A stretch of 64,000 nucleotides of DNA from Albidovulum sp. bin36 (GTDB lineage: Bacteria > Pseudomonadota > Alphaproteobacteria > Rhodobacterales > Rhodobacteraceae), in contig MPMP01000007.1 of NCBI GenBank assembly GCA_002238565.1, forward strand, positions 22,122 to 86,121. The letters run 5' to 3'. The position numbers were made by a program, and so were the translations under genes. The notes under the pieces are model-generated. The model made no database searches, had not been told where the DNA came from, and was given only the letters and a program-made list of their open reading frames with translations. Positions 1-10,245 of this stretch are shown piece by piece (the stretch's first letter is position 1; the number at the start of each line of letters is the position of its first letter).

Positions 1-92
1 CTGGCGAACCAGGCGGAGCTGGCGGCGGCGATCGGCGCGGTGCATCGAGAATCGTCCCAAGCCATGATTTTCAGTGCGTCCGCCATGCGCAT
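1..92 (-). CDS. Possible 5' end of a divergent gene running off the window
   Basis: On the minus strand an ATG at 92 (or 86) opens a frame that stays open to the window edge, about 30 codons. The peptide contains KIMAWDDSR followed by an alanine-rich stretch. This vaguely resembles the N-terminus of cytoplasmic-looking ABC solute-binding proteins that begin with a 'tW.h.RG' motif, but the match is weak. It would be transcribed away from the LacI gene, a usual arrangement for a regulated target. The plus-strand frame over the same bases is also open to base 129, so this call is tentative. Confidence 0.25.
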   Translation of the reverse strand, partial: MRMADALKIMAWDDSRCTAPIAAASSAWFA

Positions 93-175
93 GCCCTTGA
101 ATCCGGATTGTCGGCGCAGCCATCGCTAGCCTGAACGAACAGTCCCGCAACGCGCTCAAAAGCCCGAAAAAAAAT

Positions 176-204
176 TTGCTCAAACGATTTACCAATTGTA
201 GTAT
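176..204 (+). promoter_or_regulatory. Possible sigma70-type promoter of the LacI-family gene
   Basis: TTGCTC (176-181) and TAGTAT (199-204) are separated by exactly 17 bases and lie about 45 bases before the ATG at 248. The -35 box matches the consensus only in TTG and the -10 box at four of six positions, so this is a modest candidate. Confidence 0.3.
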
Positions 205-247
205 TCCAATGCAATGCCTTCCGGGTATGCGAGAATTGGGACAGTGG

Positions 248-1252
248 ATGGCGACGATTACGACGATAGCGCGGGAAGCCGGGGTTTCTCCGGCGGTCGT
301 ATCGAGAATAGTCAACTGCGACGCGTCGCTTCGGGTCAGCCGGGCGACCCGCGAGCGCGTCGAAAAAATCATTCGGAAGCTCGACTATTCGCCGCACGCC
401 GCCGCGAGATCGCTTCGATCGGCGAAGTCGGGCATGCTGGCCCTGGTCATGCACAATCTCGACAACCCGGTAAACGCCTCCATCGTCGGAGGCGCGCAGG
501 GCGCCGCCGCCCGGCTCGGGAAATGCATCATTCTTGGCGAGGCCAGCAAACCTGGCGAATGCTCGCATGTCGAAGACCTAATCGGGGGCGGCGGAGTCGA
601 CGGCCTGATCCTGCAGGGAGCCGCAACCGAAATGGACCGCGCGCTTTCGCGGGCGGCGAGGAGGAAAATTCCGACCGTCCTTCTGCAATCGGGAAAATCC
701 GAGAATGCCACGCTCGTCGAATTTGAAAACAGGAATGCCGCCTGGCTGGCGACTAGCCATTTAATCGAACTCGGCCATCGCCGGATCGGCATACTCGACG
801 TGGACAAGCAGCTGGAGTTTTCGCGGGAAAGAGTTGCGGGCTGGAAAGACGCCCTTCTGAATTTCGGAATTCAGCCGGAGCCCTCGTGGCATGGAACCGG
901 CGGCTCGCACTTTGCCGACGGGGCGCGGGGGATCGAAAATCTCGTCGGCGGCGCCGAAGGATTGACGGCGGCGGTATCTTCGAATGTAATTTCCGGGATC
1001 GGCGCCTTGGCGAGGCTCGCCGACATGGAGATAGCGGTGCCCGGCGACTTTTCGCTGGTCGCCATCCACGATTCGGAGCTAGCGGGCTATGTCAGGCCAT
1101 CATTGACGACCGTCCGCACGCCCTTGAAGCATATGGGCGAGACCGCGGTCGAGGAAGTATGCTCGCGCTCCGGCGGGCACGCGAGGAGAATCGCGGTTAG
1201 GGAGCCAGGCCCGAGCCTTGAAATTCGCATGAGCGCGGGGCCGCCGCGATGA
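248..1252 (+). CDS. LacI-family transcriptional regulator
   Basis: The protein has 334 residues. Residues 2-57 form the LacI-type helix-turn-helix and hinge (TIAREAGVSPAVVSRIVN, then a YSPHAAARSLRS hinge). The remainder is a periplasmic-binding-protein-like effector domain of normal length. I chose the ATG at 248 because the helix-turn-helix begins immediately after it; an in-frame start at 176 would add 24 residues without family character. The gene sits 88 bases upstream of a carbohydrate ABC transporter on the same strand, so it probably controls that transporter in response to the imported sugar or a derivative (inference). The effector cannot be read from the sequence. Confidence 0.9.
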   Translation: MATITTIAREAGVSPAVVSRIVNCDASLRVSRATRERVEKIIRKLDYSPHAAARSLRSAKSGMLALVMHNLDNPVNASIVGGAQGAAARLGKCIILGEASKPGECSHVEDLIGGGGVDGLILQGAATEMDRALSRAARRKIPTVLLQSGKSENATLVEFENRNAAWLATSHLIELGHRRIGILDVDKQLEFSRERVAGWKDALLNFGIQPEPSWHGTGGSHFADGARGIENLVGGAEGLTAAVSSNVISGIGALARLADMEIAVPGDFSLVAIHDSELAGYVRPSLTTVRTPLKHMGETAVEEVCSRSGGHARRIAVREPGPSLEIRMSAGPPR

Positions 1253-1340
1253 ATTATTTGCCTGCGGGCGGAATCTGTAGGAGAAGTGACGCGGCGGCCG
1301 CATCGGATGCACCGCCAGGCGCCGTAACGGAGGAGTTGGA

Positions 1341-2441
<1,101 letters not shown>

Positions 2442-2507
2442 CGGCGGCGAGAAAAGCGGGCCGGAATGGAGTAATCCGGCTCGAACAGTTTCGAACCTAG
2501 GAGGACT

Positions 2508-3857
2508 ATGATGAAACTTAAGAATCTTGCTCAAGGCTTCGCGGGAATCGCCGCGTTCGCAGCAGCTTGCGCAGTAGGCGGTTCGGCGCTCGCCAACCCC
2601 TACGAAAAGTACGCGGATACGACCATTGTCGTAAGCTGGCCGGCGCTGGCCCACTTCCAGGCCGCAGAAACCCTGGTCGAGGAATTCACCGAGGAAACGG
2701 GCATCGAAGTCGAAATCGACGCGCTGCAGTACCTCAAGCTTCGCGATCGCCAGATTCTCGAAATGTCGAAGCCGACCGGCGACTACGACGTCGTATCATG
2801 GGTCGTCATGTGGAAGGGCGAGTACGTTTCAAAGGGGCTTCTGACGCCGCTGTCCCAGTTCTTCACCAGCGGCTCGCTTGTCGACCCCGAATTCGACATC
2901 GACGACATCGCCGACGCGTACCTCCAGAACGGCGGCGTCGTAGGCGGCAAAAAGGGCTATATGCCAGGCAAGTCCGGCGCTCTTTACGGCCTCCCCTTCG
3001 GCGCGGAAACGTCAATCCTCGCGTACAGGAAGGACATACTCGAGGAACAGGGCATCGAACCGCCGACGACCTACGACGAGCTAAGGTCCGTAATGATGCA
3101 GCTCGGCGAAGCCGGCATTCCCGCAATGACCTCCAGAGGAAAAACCGGCCACCAGGTAACCGCGGCATGGCTGCTTCATCTCGCGCCGCTCGGCGGAAAA
3201 ATTTTCGACGACCAGTGGAATCCCACGATCAACTCGCCCGAGGCGGTCGAGGCCGCGCAAGTGCTTCGCGAAATCGCGCAAACCGGACCGACCGGCATCC
3301 AGACCTTCGGCTTCGGCGAAGCGGCGGCGGCATTCCTCCAGGGCGATGCCGCGCTGTATCTCGATACGCTGAAAATCGCCGCGATGTCGAGGAATGCCAA
3401 GCTTTCGAAAATCGACGGCATGGTGGGATACGGGCTGCATCCCGTCGGTTCGCGCTGCGGCTCGGAAACCGGCGGATTCGCGGTCGGCATCCCGGCGAAT
3501 TCGAAGAATCAACAGGCCGCCTTTCTTTTCCTTCAATACATCACCTCCAAGGCGGGCGATCAGCGGATGGTCGAGCTGGGCGGCGACCCGGTTCGCATTT
3601 CGACATTGATGAACAACGCCGGCAATTTCGACGAATACCCGGTCGTCGCGGAGCAGCTTCCCTGCGCCGACCCGGACTGGCGTCCGCTGATTCCCGAATG
3701 GAATGAACTCAATGTCGACGTGCTCGGGCAAGCCTTGACCGAAGTCATCACGACGGACAAGCCGATTCAGCCGATCATGGACGCGGCCAACGAAAAAGCC
3801 CGCGAGATCATGGAGCGGGAAGGGTACTACACTTGGGCGAAGTATCGCGGAAATTAA
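2508..3857 (+). CDS. Extracellular solute-binding protein of a carbohydrate ABC transporter
   Basis: The protein has 449 residues and is exported. Residues 1-29 make a signal peptide (charged MMKLK start, alanine-rich core, cleavage likely after ALA before NPYEK). The mature part fits family-1 sugar-binding proteins, with 'ETLVEEFTEETGIEVEID' near the start and a C-terminal lobe ending in a tyrosine-rich tail. It would capture the substrate in the periplasm and deliver it to the two permeases downstream. AGGAGG precedes a double ATG at 2508/2511; the second ATG has the better spacing. The ligand is unknown. Confidence 0.92.
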   Translation: MMKLKNLAQGFAGIAAFAAACAVGGSALANPYEKYADTTIVVSWPALAHFQAAETLVEEFTEETGIEVEIDALQYLKLRDRQILEMSKPTGDYDVVSWVVMWKGEYVSKGLLTPLSQFFTSGSLVDPEFDIDDIADAYLQNGGVVGGKKGYMPGKSGALYGLPFGAETSILAYRKDILEEQGIEPPTTYDELRSVMMQLGEAGIPAMTSRGKTGHQVTAAWLLHLAPLGGKIFDDQWNPTINSPEAVEAAQVLREIAQTGPTGIQTFGFGEAAAAFLQGDAALYLDTLKIAAMSRNAKLSKIDGMVGYGLHPVGSRCGSETGGFAVGIPANSKNQQAAFLFLQYITSKAGDQRMVELGGDPVRISTLMNNAGNFDEYPVVAEQLPCADPDWRPLIPEWNELNVDVLGQALTEVITTDKPIQPIMDAANEKAREIMEREGYYTWAKYRGN

Positions 3858-3871
3858 CCTAAGCAAGCCGC

Positions 3872-3894
3872 CCCGGGCCGAAACTCGGCCCGGG
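3872..3894 (+). promoter_or_regulatory. Intercistronic hairpin after the binding-protein gene
   Basis: CCCGGGCCGA (3872-3881) is perfectly complementary to TCGGCCCGGG (3885-3894), giving a 10-bp GC-rich stem with a three-base loop, 14 bases after the binding-protein stop. No T-run follows, so it is not a standard Rho-independent terminator. Hairpins here typically protect the upstream message from 3' decay, so that more binding protein than permease is made (known for maltose-type operons; inference here). Confidence 0.75.
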
Positions 3895-3921
3895 TCCGCC
3901 TCAAGCATCCCGAGTGACCCA

Positions 3922-4857
3922 ATGCCTCTGAGCGACAGCACCGACGGAGAACAGGACGATTCAGGTCGCCCCGGCTTCAATATCCGGTCGCTGAACCCGT
4001 ATCTCTTTATCTTTCCAGCAGTTCTCGTAATGGCGGGCGGGCTGGTCTATCCGGTCATCGACGCCTTCTATCTAAGCTTTTTCGACTGGAAGATCGGAAT
4101 GCCGTTCGATACGGCGCCTTTCGTCGGCCTTTCGCATTTCAAGAGAATGATCATGGATGCGGATGTCTGGGAGTCAATCTGGGTGACCATCCGGTTCGGC
4201 TTCTGGACGATTCTGATTGAAATGGTTCTGGGCATTAGCCTGGCGCTGCTGCTGGAAAAGCCGATCCGAGGCGCGTCGGTCTTTAGAACGATTTTCATTC
4301 TACCGCTGATGGTGTCCCCGGTCGTCGTCGGGCTGATCTGGCGATACCTGTTCGACGCCCGCATCGGATGGATAAACTACTATATCGGCAAAATCGGCAT
4401 CGAGCCCCAGGTTTGGCTCGGAGACGCCGAGCTCGCTTTTTTCGCGATCGTCTTCACCGACATTTGGCAATGGACCCCGTTCATCTTCATTATTGTCATT
4501 GCGGGCCTCCAGGCTCTTCCGCGGGAAGTCCTCGAAGCCAGCAAGATCGACGGCGCGAACTGGTGGCAGCATATTCTTCTAGTCAAGCTGCCGATGATAA
4601 AATCGATCATCCTGATCGCGCTGCTTATGCGGCTGATCGACGTGTTCAGAGCCCTCGAAGTCATGTACATTCTGACGGGAGGCGGCCCCGGCAGGGCTAC
4701 GGAACTGCTGTCCCTGCACATTTACAATAGGGCTTTCGACACGCAGCAGCTGGGCTACGCCTCGGCGATTTCAGTATTGCTGATTCTGCTGGTTTTCGGG
4801 CTTAGCTTTGCAATTCTCGTATTCACCGATCCGTTGAAAGAAAAGTCGGACATCTGA
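3922..4857 (+). CDS. Sugar ABC transporter permease, MalF/UgpA type
   Basis: This inner-membrane permease has 311 residues and about six hydrophobic segments after a polar N-terminus of roughly 30 residues. The cytoplasmic EAA loop is readable as EVLEASKIDGANWWQHILLVKLP near residues 200-222, where the ATPase docks. It pairs with the permease that begins one base after its stop codon. The start ATG at 3922 lies 64 bases after the binding-protein stop, beyond the hairpin. Confidence 0.92.
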   Translation: MPLSDSTDGEQDDSGRPGFNIRSLNPYLFIFPAVLVMAGGLVYPVIDAFYLSFFDWKIGMPFDTAPFVGLSHFKRMIMDADVWESIWVTIRFGFWTILIEMVLGISLALLLEKPIRGASVFRTIFILPLMVSPVVVGLIWRYLFDARIGWINYYIGKIGIEPQVWLGDAELAFFAIVFTDIWQWTPFIFIIVIAGLQALPREVLEASKIDGANWWQHILLVKLPMIKSIILIALLMRLIDVFRALEVMYILTGGGPGRATELLSLHIYNRAFDTQQLGYASAISVLLILLVFGLSFAILVFTDPLKEKSDI

Positions 4858-4858
4858 C

Positions 4859-5698
4859 ATGGCCGATTATAGCGAACGCCGCTTCGCCAGGATTCTGGGG
4901 CACTATCTTGCGCTGATCGCGCTGGCGGTTCTGGCTCTCGCCCCGATTTGGATCATGGTCGCGACGTCGTTCAAGAACGATGTCATTGTCCAATCGAAAG
5001 AGCCGCTCTGGTTCTTTTTCGTACCGACGCTCGACAACTACGCCTACATAATGACGAGAGGAAAGTTCGACACGTATTTGTGGAACTCCGTAATCGTAGG
5101 AACCGCATCGACATTCCTAACGCTGGCTCTCGGCGGCTTTTGCGCCTACGCGCTGGCTCGCGCCGAATTTCGGGGACGGCGGTTTATCGCCAATTCGACG
5201 CTGCTAATTCGCATGGTTCCGCCGGCCGTTCTCGCAGTCCCCGCCTTCGCGCTCGTCGTTGTCTTCAATATCGACAACGATTTGGCCGTATTGATTTTTT
5301 TCTATACGGCGCTGAATCTGCCATTTGCGATCTGGCTGCTATTCGGCTTCTACAAGCAGATTCCCGTCGAACTCGAAGAAGCGGCGATAATCGACGGCGC
5401 AACTCCTCTGCAGGTTTTTTTCCGGATCATGCTTCCGCTTATGAAGTCGGGATACGCGGTTGCAGGAATTTTCACTTTTAGAATTGCCTGGAACGAGTTC
5501 ATCCTGGCGCTTCTCCTGACCGGCCGCAATACTAGGACTCTCCCGGTCGGCGCCGCGGGCTTCATTACCGACACCGGAGTCGAATGGGGTCGAATCATGG
5601 CGATGGGAACGCTGATCGTCATACCTCCCCTGCTTTTTACGTTTTTCGCCGCCCGCCAGATAATTGCCGGAATGGTGGCCGGCGCCGTCAAGGGCTAG
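4859..5698 (+). CDS. Sugar ABC transporter permease, MalG/UgpE type
   Basis: This second inner-membrane permease has 279 residues and six predicted membrane spans. Its EAA loop (ELEEAAIIDGATPLQVFFRIMLP) lies near residues 165-187. It starts one base after the preceding permease stop, so the two are translationally coupled and form the transmembrane heterodimer. It is the last gene of the LacI-linked operon; no catabolic enzyme follows, and decayed sequence begins right after it. Confidence 0.92.
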   Translation: MADYSERRFARILGHYLALIALAVLALAPIWIMVATSFKNDVIVQSKEPLWFFFVPTLDNYAYIMTRGKFDTYLWNSVIVGTASTFLTLALGGFCAYALARAEFRGRRFIANSTLLIRMVPPAVLAVPAFALVVVFNIDNDLAVLIFFYTALNLPFAIWLLFGFYKQIPVELEEAAIIDGATPLQVFFRIMLPLMKSGYAVAGIFTFRIAWNEFILALLLTGRNTRTLPVGAAGFITDTGVEWGRIMAMGTLIVIPPLLFTFFAARQIIAGMVAGAVKG

Positions 5699-6608
5699 CG
5701 AATTCGGTCGGGATTTGCTGAATCCCGAATTATTCAATCCCGGCTGCGCCAAAGTCGCGGCGCCTACTGCAATCGCAACGGAATTTTTCGGAAGCTCGCT
5801 TAGCCTTGCGCTGCGCCCGAGCTAGGTCTTGCGATCCAAAGCGTTGCCGGCCTTGCCAATCCCTACTTCCGGCATAGGCGTCGGAACCGGCCTCGCGCCG
5901 GTTTTTACGGGAGCGGCTGCGAAAACCGAATGCGGACAGAATTCCGCGCCGCGTTTTTTCCTGCTGCGGCAATCAGCGCGTCATGCAAGCCGGATGTCGA
6001 GTTCCGTACTCGGGGCGCCGCGAACCTGGTCGATACGATCGGGAATAATTTCGCCGAGCTTCAGCCGCTCAAAGCGCAGGAATGGTTCCGCCCCGCCTCC
6101 CTTTGATCCTATCCAATGCATTTGCTCCGCGATTGCGTCTACCGTTGATTTTCTGTCCCCCCGCTTCAGGTCCCGGCCTTTCAATCGCCGCGTCCAGCCG
6201 CTTCCGCGTCATTCGAGCCGGTACGCCGCATAGTCCTGAAAGCAGCGCCGAGATCGATGTCTTCTATGCCGGCCAGCAGAATGCCGCTAAAGCCAAGTCA
6301 TCCTCGTTCTCGAAATCCGCGCGACCCCTAGGGTGCAGCCCAACTTGGTTGATCGGGCCGAATGTGAGTTTCCGACCTTCCAACCCATAAAGAGGCGCGC
6401 TACTATAGGAATACTTTCTCGCATCGCTTTGCAACAAGTTTGAGATACACCCCGATCCCTATTCTCACTTGACAAACGGTGAAGTGAAGCCGTACATCGA
6501 ATTGCCGCCGCAGAGCAGGAACGGATCAGCTTGCATAGAATAACTTGTTAGGCTCTTGCTAAGGTTTGGGCCTAATTGCGCAACATGCGCATCATCAGGG
6601 AGAAAAAA
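5699..6608. other. 900-base stretch without an intact gene, probably decayed coding sequence
   Basis: No convincing gene was found. On the minus strand, protein-like segments appear in shifting frames (for example LYGLEGRKLTFGPINQVGLH at about 6330-6390 and a 67-codon open frame at 5981-6184) interrupted by stops. This looks like a frameshifted remnant, but I cannot assign a family. The last ~100 bases before 6609 are AT-richer and may hold the promoter of the next transporter. Confidence 0.45.
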
Positions 6609-7655
6609 ATGAAGACTCGTATTTTTCCGAAGCATTCGGAAGGAAGCACTCTGTTCGCCAAGAACACTCGAACGCTAGCGCTCGGCCTGGCTGTATCGGT
6701 TGCCTGGGCCGGTCAAGCCGCCGCCAATAGCGAGGTCAATTGCGCCTATCCGTTCTGGTTCGGATTCGCGCCCGCGCCAGTTGCCGACAAGATGGGCTTT
6801 TTCGAAGAAGAAGGCATCGAATTCAGCTACGTCTACGACAACGACAGGGCGAACGTCTATCCTGCGCTGGAAACCGGCGATATCAATTGCACGATGCGTA
6901 CGATAGGCGAGCATATGTCGAGGCCGCTCACCGCGGATTCGGATACGGTCGTAATCGGTCTGATCGATGTTTCAGTAGGAGCCGACGGAGTTGTCGCAGG
7001 TCCGGGAATCGACTCGGTCGAAGATCTCATAGGCAAGAACTTCGCCGGAGAAACCGGGCATCCCGGGATTTTGATGACCGCGCACGCGCTCAGGGCGATG
7101 GGACTGTCGATGAACGATGTCAATGTCCGCTTGATCGCGACCGACGACAGCCCCGCGGTATTCGAGGACGAGGACATCGCCGCCGTCGCGTCGTGGGAGC
7201 CGATGCTTAGCGAAATCGCCGCGAACACCTCGAGGGAAGGATCCAAAATCCTGCTGACGTCGCGCGAATTCGAAGGTCTGATTACGGATGTCGTCATCGT
7301 AAACAAAACCGACTACATCGCAAACCGGGAGAAATATGCGGCGTTCATGCGAGGAATTTACCGAGCCGTGGACCTCTTCAACGAAGATCCTGAAAAGTTC
7401 CTCGAACTCGCCGCCCCGGAATACGATGTCACGCCCGATCAAATGAAGGCGGATCTGGCGGGGGTCTACTATACGAGCTACGAGGACGCAGAAGAGTATT
7501 TCGGCACGTCCGGCGCAGAACCCAAGCTCAAGCAGATCACCGAAGATCTGGTCGCCATCAATGTCGATCTTGACTATATGGACGCGCCCATCCCCTATGA
7601 AGCGATGGTCGATCCTTCGCTCACGGAAGGATTGTTCGACGGCGCAATGCGCTAG
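6609..7655 (+). CDS. SsuA/TauA/NMT1-type ABC transporter substrate-binding protein
   Basis: The protein has 348 residues with an N-terminal export signal (about residues 1-41, ending in AGQAAANS). The mature part follows the aromatic-sulfonate/taurine/thiamine-precursor binding family: an early 'APVADKMGFFEEEGIEF' segment, a central 'DLIGKNFAGETGHPG' segment, and helices near the C-terminus. The start ATG at 6609 is preceded by GGGAGA; an in-frame ATG at 6576 would only add 11 polar residues. The permease and ATPase for the same importer follow. The substrate cannot be deduced. Confidence 0.9.
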   Translation: MKTRIFPKHSEGSTLFAKNTRTLALGLAVSVAWAGQAAANSEVNCAYPFWFGFAPAPVADKMGFFEEEGIEFSYVYDNDRANVYPALETGDINCTMRTIGEHMSRPLTADSDTVVIGLIDVSVGADGVVAGPGIDSVEDLIGKNFAGETGHPGILMTAHALRAMGLSMNDVNVRLIATDDSPAVFEDEDIAAVASWEPMLSEIAANTSREGSKILLTSREFEGLITDVVIVNKTDYIANREKYAAFMRGIYRAVDLFNEDPEKFLELAAPEYDVTPDQMKADLAGVYYTSYEDAEEYFGTSGAEPKLKQITEDLVAINVDLDYMDAPIPYEAMVDPSLTEGLFDGAMR

Positions 7656-7808
7656 CGCATACCTGGAATTCGCGGCGAATCCGCCGAAATCCCAGTCCCG
7701 ATGCCTGGTCGCCTGGACTGCAAGGGCGTGCGGATTGCCGGATTGCGATCACCGCGAATTCCAGTTCGAGTCCGGCGCGCTGATTCCAGCGATTGAAGGA
7801 AACGTAAA

Positions 7809-8633
7809 TTGGTCGACGCGACGGGCGGTGCAGCAGCTAGGCGGAGGCAGCTTCTGGCATCGCTTGTCGCTTTCCGCGGCAAATCGAACGCCCGGGCCAA
7901 CTTCGCGCTTGGAATCGCGGCTTTCGCGCTGTTCATTGCCGTCTGGTATTCGATCGTCTTAACCGGCACTGTTCCGGAGAGGTTTCTTCCTTTGCCCGGA
8001 ACGGTCGTGCAGACCATGCTTCGGCTCCTGACCGAGGCGCACTTTCTGAACGACATTTGGGTTTCCGTCGCGCGAGTATGGGGAGCGTTCCTGCTATCGG
8101 CCCTGTTCGCCGTTCCGATCGGCATCTGGATGAGCAATTACCGTCTTGTCGCGGCATTGCTCGAGCCGATCGTGGACTTTATCCGGTATCTTCCGGTTCC
8201 GGCTCTCGTTCCCCTGTTGATAATTTGGTTCGGAATCGGCGAAGCGTCCAAAATCGCCGTACTCTGGATGGGAACGTTCTTTCAGCTCGTCCTGCTGGTA
8301 ACGGACGACGCGAAGAGAATTCCTCGCGAGTTCGTCGAGTCCGGCTTTACGCTCGGCGCAAAGCCAAATCAGATTACGCGGGACATACTTCTCCCGGCGA
8401 TGCTTCCGAGTTTGGTCGACAACTTGCGAATTACGCTCGGCTGGTGCTGGACCTGGATAATCGTCGCCGAAATCGTAGCCGCCAAGAGTGGTATCGGACA
8501 CTACATCTGGTCGATGCGCCGCTTCCTCAAAACCCCGGAAGTGATGTCCGGGATTCTTGTAATCGGAATTATCGGGCTGCTGACCGACCAGGCGATCCGT
8601 GCATGGCACCGCCGCCATTTCCGGTATCTATGA
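7809..8633 (+). CDS. SsuC/TauC-type ABC transporter permease
   Basis: This inner-membrane permease has 274 residues with about six membrane segments. The motif GAKPNQITRDILLPAMLPS near residues 180-198 is the ATPase-docking loop of the sulfonate/nitrate/taurine permease family. The start is a TTG at 7809 with GAAGGA upstream; no in-frame ATG precedes the first membrane segment. Its stop overlaps the next gene's start (ATGA), so permease and ATPase are translationally coupled. Confidence 0.9.
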   Translation: MVDATGGAAARRRQLLASLVAFRGKSNARANFALGIAAFALFIAVWYSIVLTGTVPERFLPLPGTVVQTMLRLLTEAHFLNDIWVSVARVWGAFLLSALFAVPIGIWMSNYRLVAALLEPIVDFIRYLPVPALVPLLIIWFGIGEASKIAVLWMGTFFQLVLLVTDDAKRIPREFVESGFTLGAKPNQITRDILLPAMLPSLVDNLRITLGWCWTWIIVAEIVAAKSGIGHYIWSMRRFLKTPEVMSGILVIGIIGLLTDQAIRAWHRRHFRYL

Positions 8634-9457
8634 GCGCGGCGATGGCAAGCAAATTGCCTTTTCTAAGAGTTCGGGAGGTTGAAAAGGAATTCGGCGGCGA
8701 GCGGCGGGACGAACCGCCGATCAAAGTCGTCGACAAGGTATCAATGGACATCGCCGAAGGCGAATTTATCGTCTACCTCGGACCTTCCGGCTGCGGCAAG
8801 ACCACGCTCCTGCGAATTGTTGGCGGCTTGGAAAGCGCGTCGTCCGGCGAGGTTGTTCTTTCGGGAGAAAAAGTTAGGGGGCCGGACCGAAGGAAAGGCA
8901 TGGTTTTCCAAGCGTACGCGTCTTTTCCATGGCTTTCCGTCTTGGAAAACATCAAATTCGGAACCCGCTACAGAACGGATATCGGCAAGAAGGAAAAGCT
9001 CGAAATTTCCAAATACTATCTGGATCTAGTAGGGCTCGGATCGTACGCGGATTTCTACGTGAACCGGATTTCGGGAGGCATGCGGCAGCGCGTCGCCATC
9101 GCGAGGACATTGGCATCCGCTCCGGACATTCTCCTCATGGACGAGCCCTTCGGCGCATTGGACGCCCAGACCAGGGAATTTCTGCAAGAGCAGCTGCTAG
9201 AGATTTGCCGGGTCGAAAAGAAGGCCGCCATATTCGTAACCCACGATGTCGAAGAAGCGGTTTTTCTTGCAGACCGGGCTTTCATGTTCTCGTCTCGTCC
9301 GGCCACGATAATAGAAGAAATCGATATCGCCTCGGAACTAGGACCCGAGAGAGACTCCCGGACAAAGGAAAGCGAGTCTTTCTTTCACCTGCGCAACCAT
9401 GTTCGCGACCTGATGCGCAGGCAAGCTCGCGAATTGCAGGACAGCTCCAGCCAATGA
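8630..9457 (+). CDS. SsuB/TauB-type ABC transporter ATP-binding protein
   Basis: The 275-residue ATPase has Walker A GPSGCGKTT at residues 51-59, signature ISGGMRQRVAIA, Walker B LLMDEPFGALDAQ and switch FVTHDVEEAVFLADR, the pattern of the sulfonate/nitrate/taurine subfamily. I chose the ATG at 8630 that overlaps the permease stop; the open frame extends further upstream through the permease gene but lacks sense there. Its own stop overlaps the start of the first dehydrogenase, so transport and metabolism genes form one transcript. Confidence 0.93.
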   Translation: MSAAMASKLPFLRVREVEKEFGGERRDEPPIKVVDKVSMDIAEGEFIVYLGPSGCGKTTLLRIVGGLESASSGEVVLSGEKVRGPDRRKGMVFQAYASFPWLSVLENIKFGTRYRTDIGKKEKLEISKYYLDLVGLGSYADFYVNRISGGMRQRVAIARTLASAPDILLMDEPFGALDAQTREFLQEQLLEICRVEKKAAIFVTHDVEEAVFLADRAFMFSSRPATIIEEIDIASELGPERDSRTKESESFFHLRNHVRDLMRRQARELQDSSSQ

Positions 9458-10245
9458 GGCGGCGGCGAAACCTGAATTTCGACTTTTCCGGCCGCAGCGT
9501 CCTCGTTACCGGGGCAAGCAGCGGCATAGGCCTCGGAGTCGCCGAAGGCTTCGTCAAGGCCGGCGCGCTTGTTACGCTGCTCGCGATCGATAAGGACGTC
9601 GAGGCCGTCGCCGCGGATTTAAGCGAGCGGCACGGCGCCGCGGTCAGGCATCTGGTTTGCGATATCGCGCGCTCGGACAGCGTCGAAACTGCGCTGGAGT
9701 CCGTTTCGGATCTGGACGTGCTTATTAACAACGCCGGACTGGAACTTCTCACGCCAATTCAAGACGACTCTCCGGAAACCGTCGCCGCATTCGAGCGAAT
9801 CGTTTCGATCAACGTGATTGGAACCTACCACGTAACTCGCGCAGCTCTCGGGAAAATGAGGCGCGGCGGCAGAATCGTGGTTACGGCTTCGATGTGGGGA
9901 AAGACCGGGGTCGCCGGTTTCGGCGCATACTGCTCAAGCAAGCACGCGAATATCGGATTTGTGCGAAGCTTGGCAAAGGAATTGGGACCTCTCGGAATTA
10001 GCGTCAATGCCGTCTGCCCGGGGTGGGTCCGCACCGGGGCGTCCATGAAATCCCTGGCCGCCATGGCCGAAAAATCAGATCGCGACGAAAGCGAACTCCT
10101 TCGCGAGATAACGTCCGCCCAAGCTCTCGGCGGCCTGATGGAACCGGCGGACATGGCGGACATTTACATGTTTCTCGCATCGGACGCGGCCGACAACATT
10201 ACCGGGCAAGCGATTACCATTGATCGCGGCGAATTGCTGAGATGA
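9454..10245 (+). CDS. Short-chain dehydrogenase/reductase (SDR), first of a pair
   Basis: The protein has 263 residues and the classical SDR layout: cofactor motif TGASSGIG at 19-26, NNAG at 92-95, catalytic Ser in TASMWG (~146) and the Tyr159/Lys163 pair (YCSSK). Such enzymes oxidise or reduce alcohols and ketones with NAD(P). The ATG overlaps the ATPase stop (ATGA) and the gene's own stop overlaps the start of a second SDR. The coupling suggests both act on the compound imported by the upstream ABC system (inference). The substrate is unknown. Confidence 0.88.
   Translation: MRRRRNLNFDFSGRSVLVTGASSGIGLGVAEGFVKAGALVTLLAIDKDVEAVAADLSERHGAAVRHLVCDIARSDSVETALESVSDLDVLINNAGLELLTPIQDDSPETVAAFERIVSINVIGTYHVTRAALGKMRRGGRIVVTASMWGKTGVAGFGAYCSSKHANIGFVRSLAKELGPLGISVNAVCPGWVRTGASMKSLAAMAEKSDRDESELLREITSAQALGGLMEPADMADIYMFLASDAADNITGQAITIDRGELLR

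Noticed and set aside
71..568. A 165-codon minus-strand frame over the LacI start region
   Set aside because: It is antisense to the helix-turn-helix of the regulator and rich in Arg, typical of a shadow frame.
2567..3706. A 379-codon plus-strand frame inside the binding-protein gene
   Set aside because: It is arginine-rich, lies in another frame of a clear solute-binding protein gene, and has no motif; it is a shadow of biased codon use.
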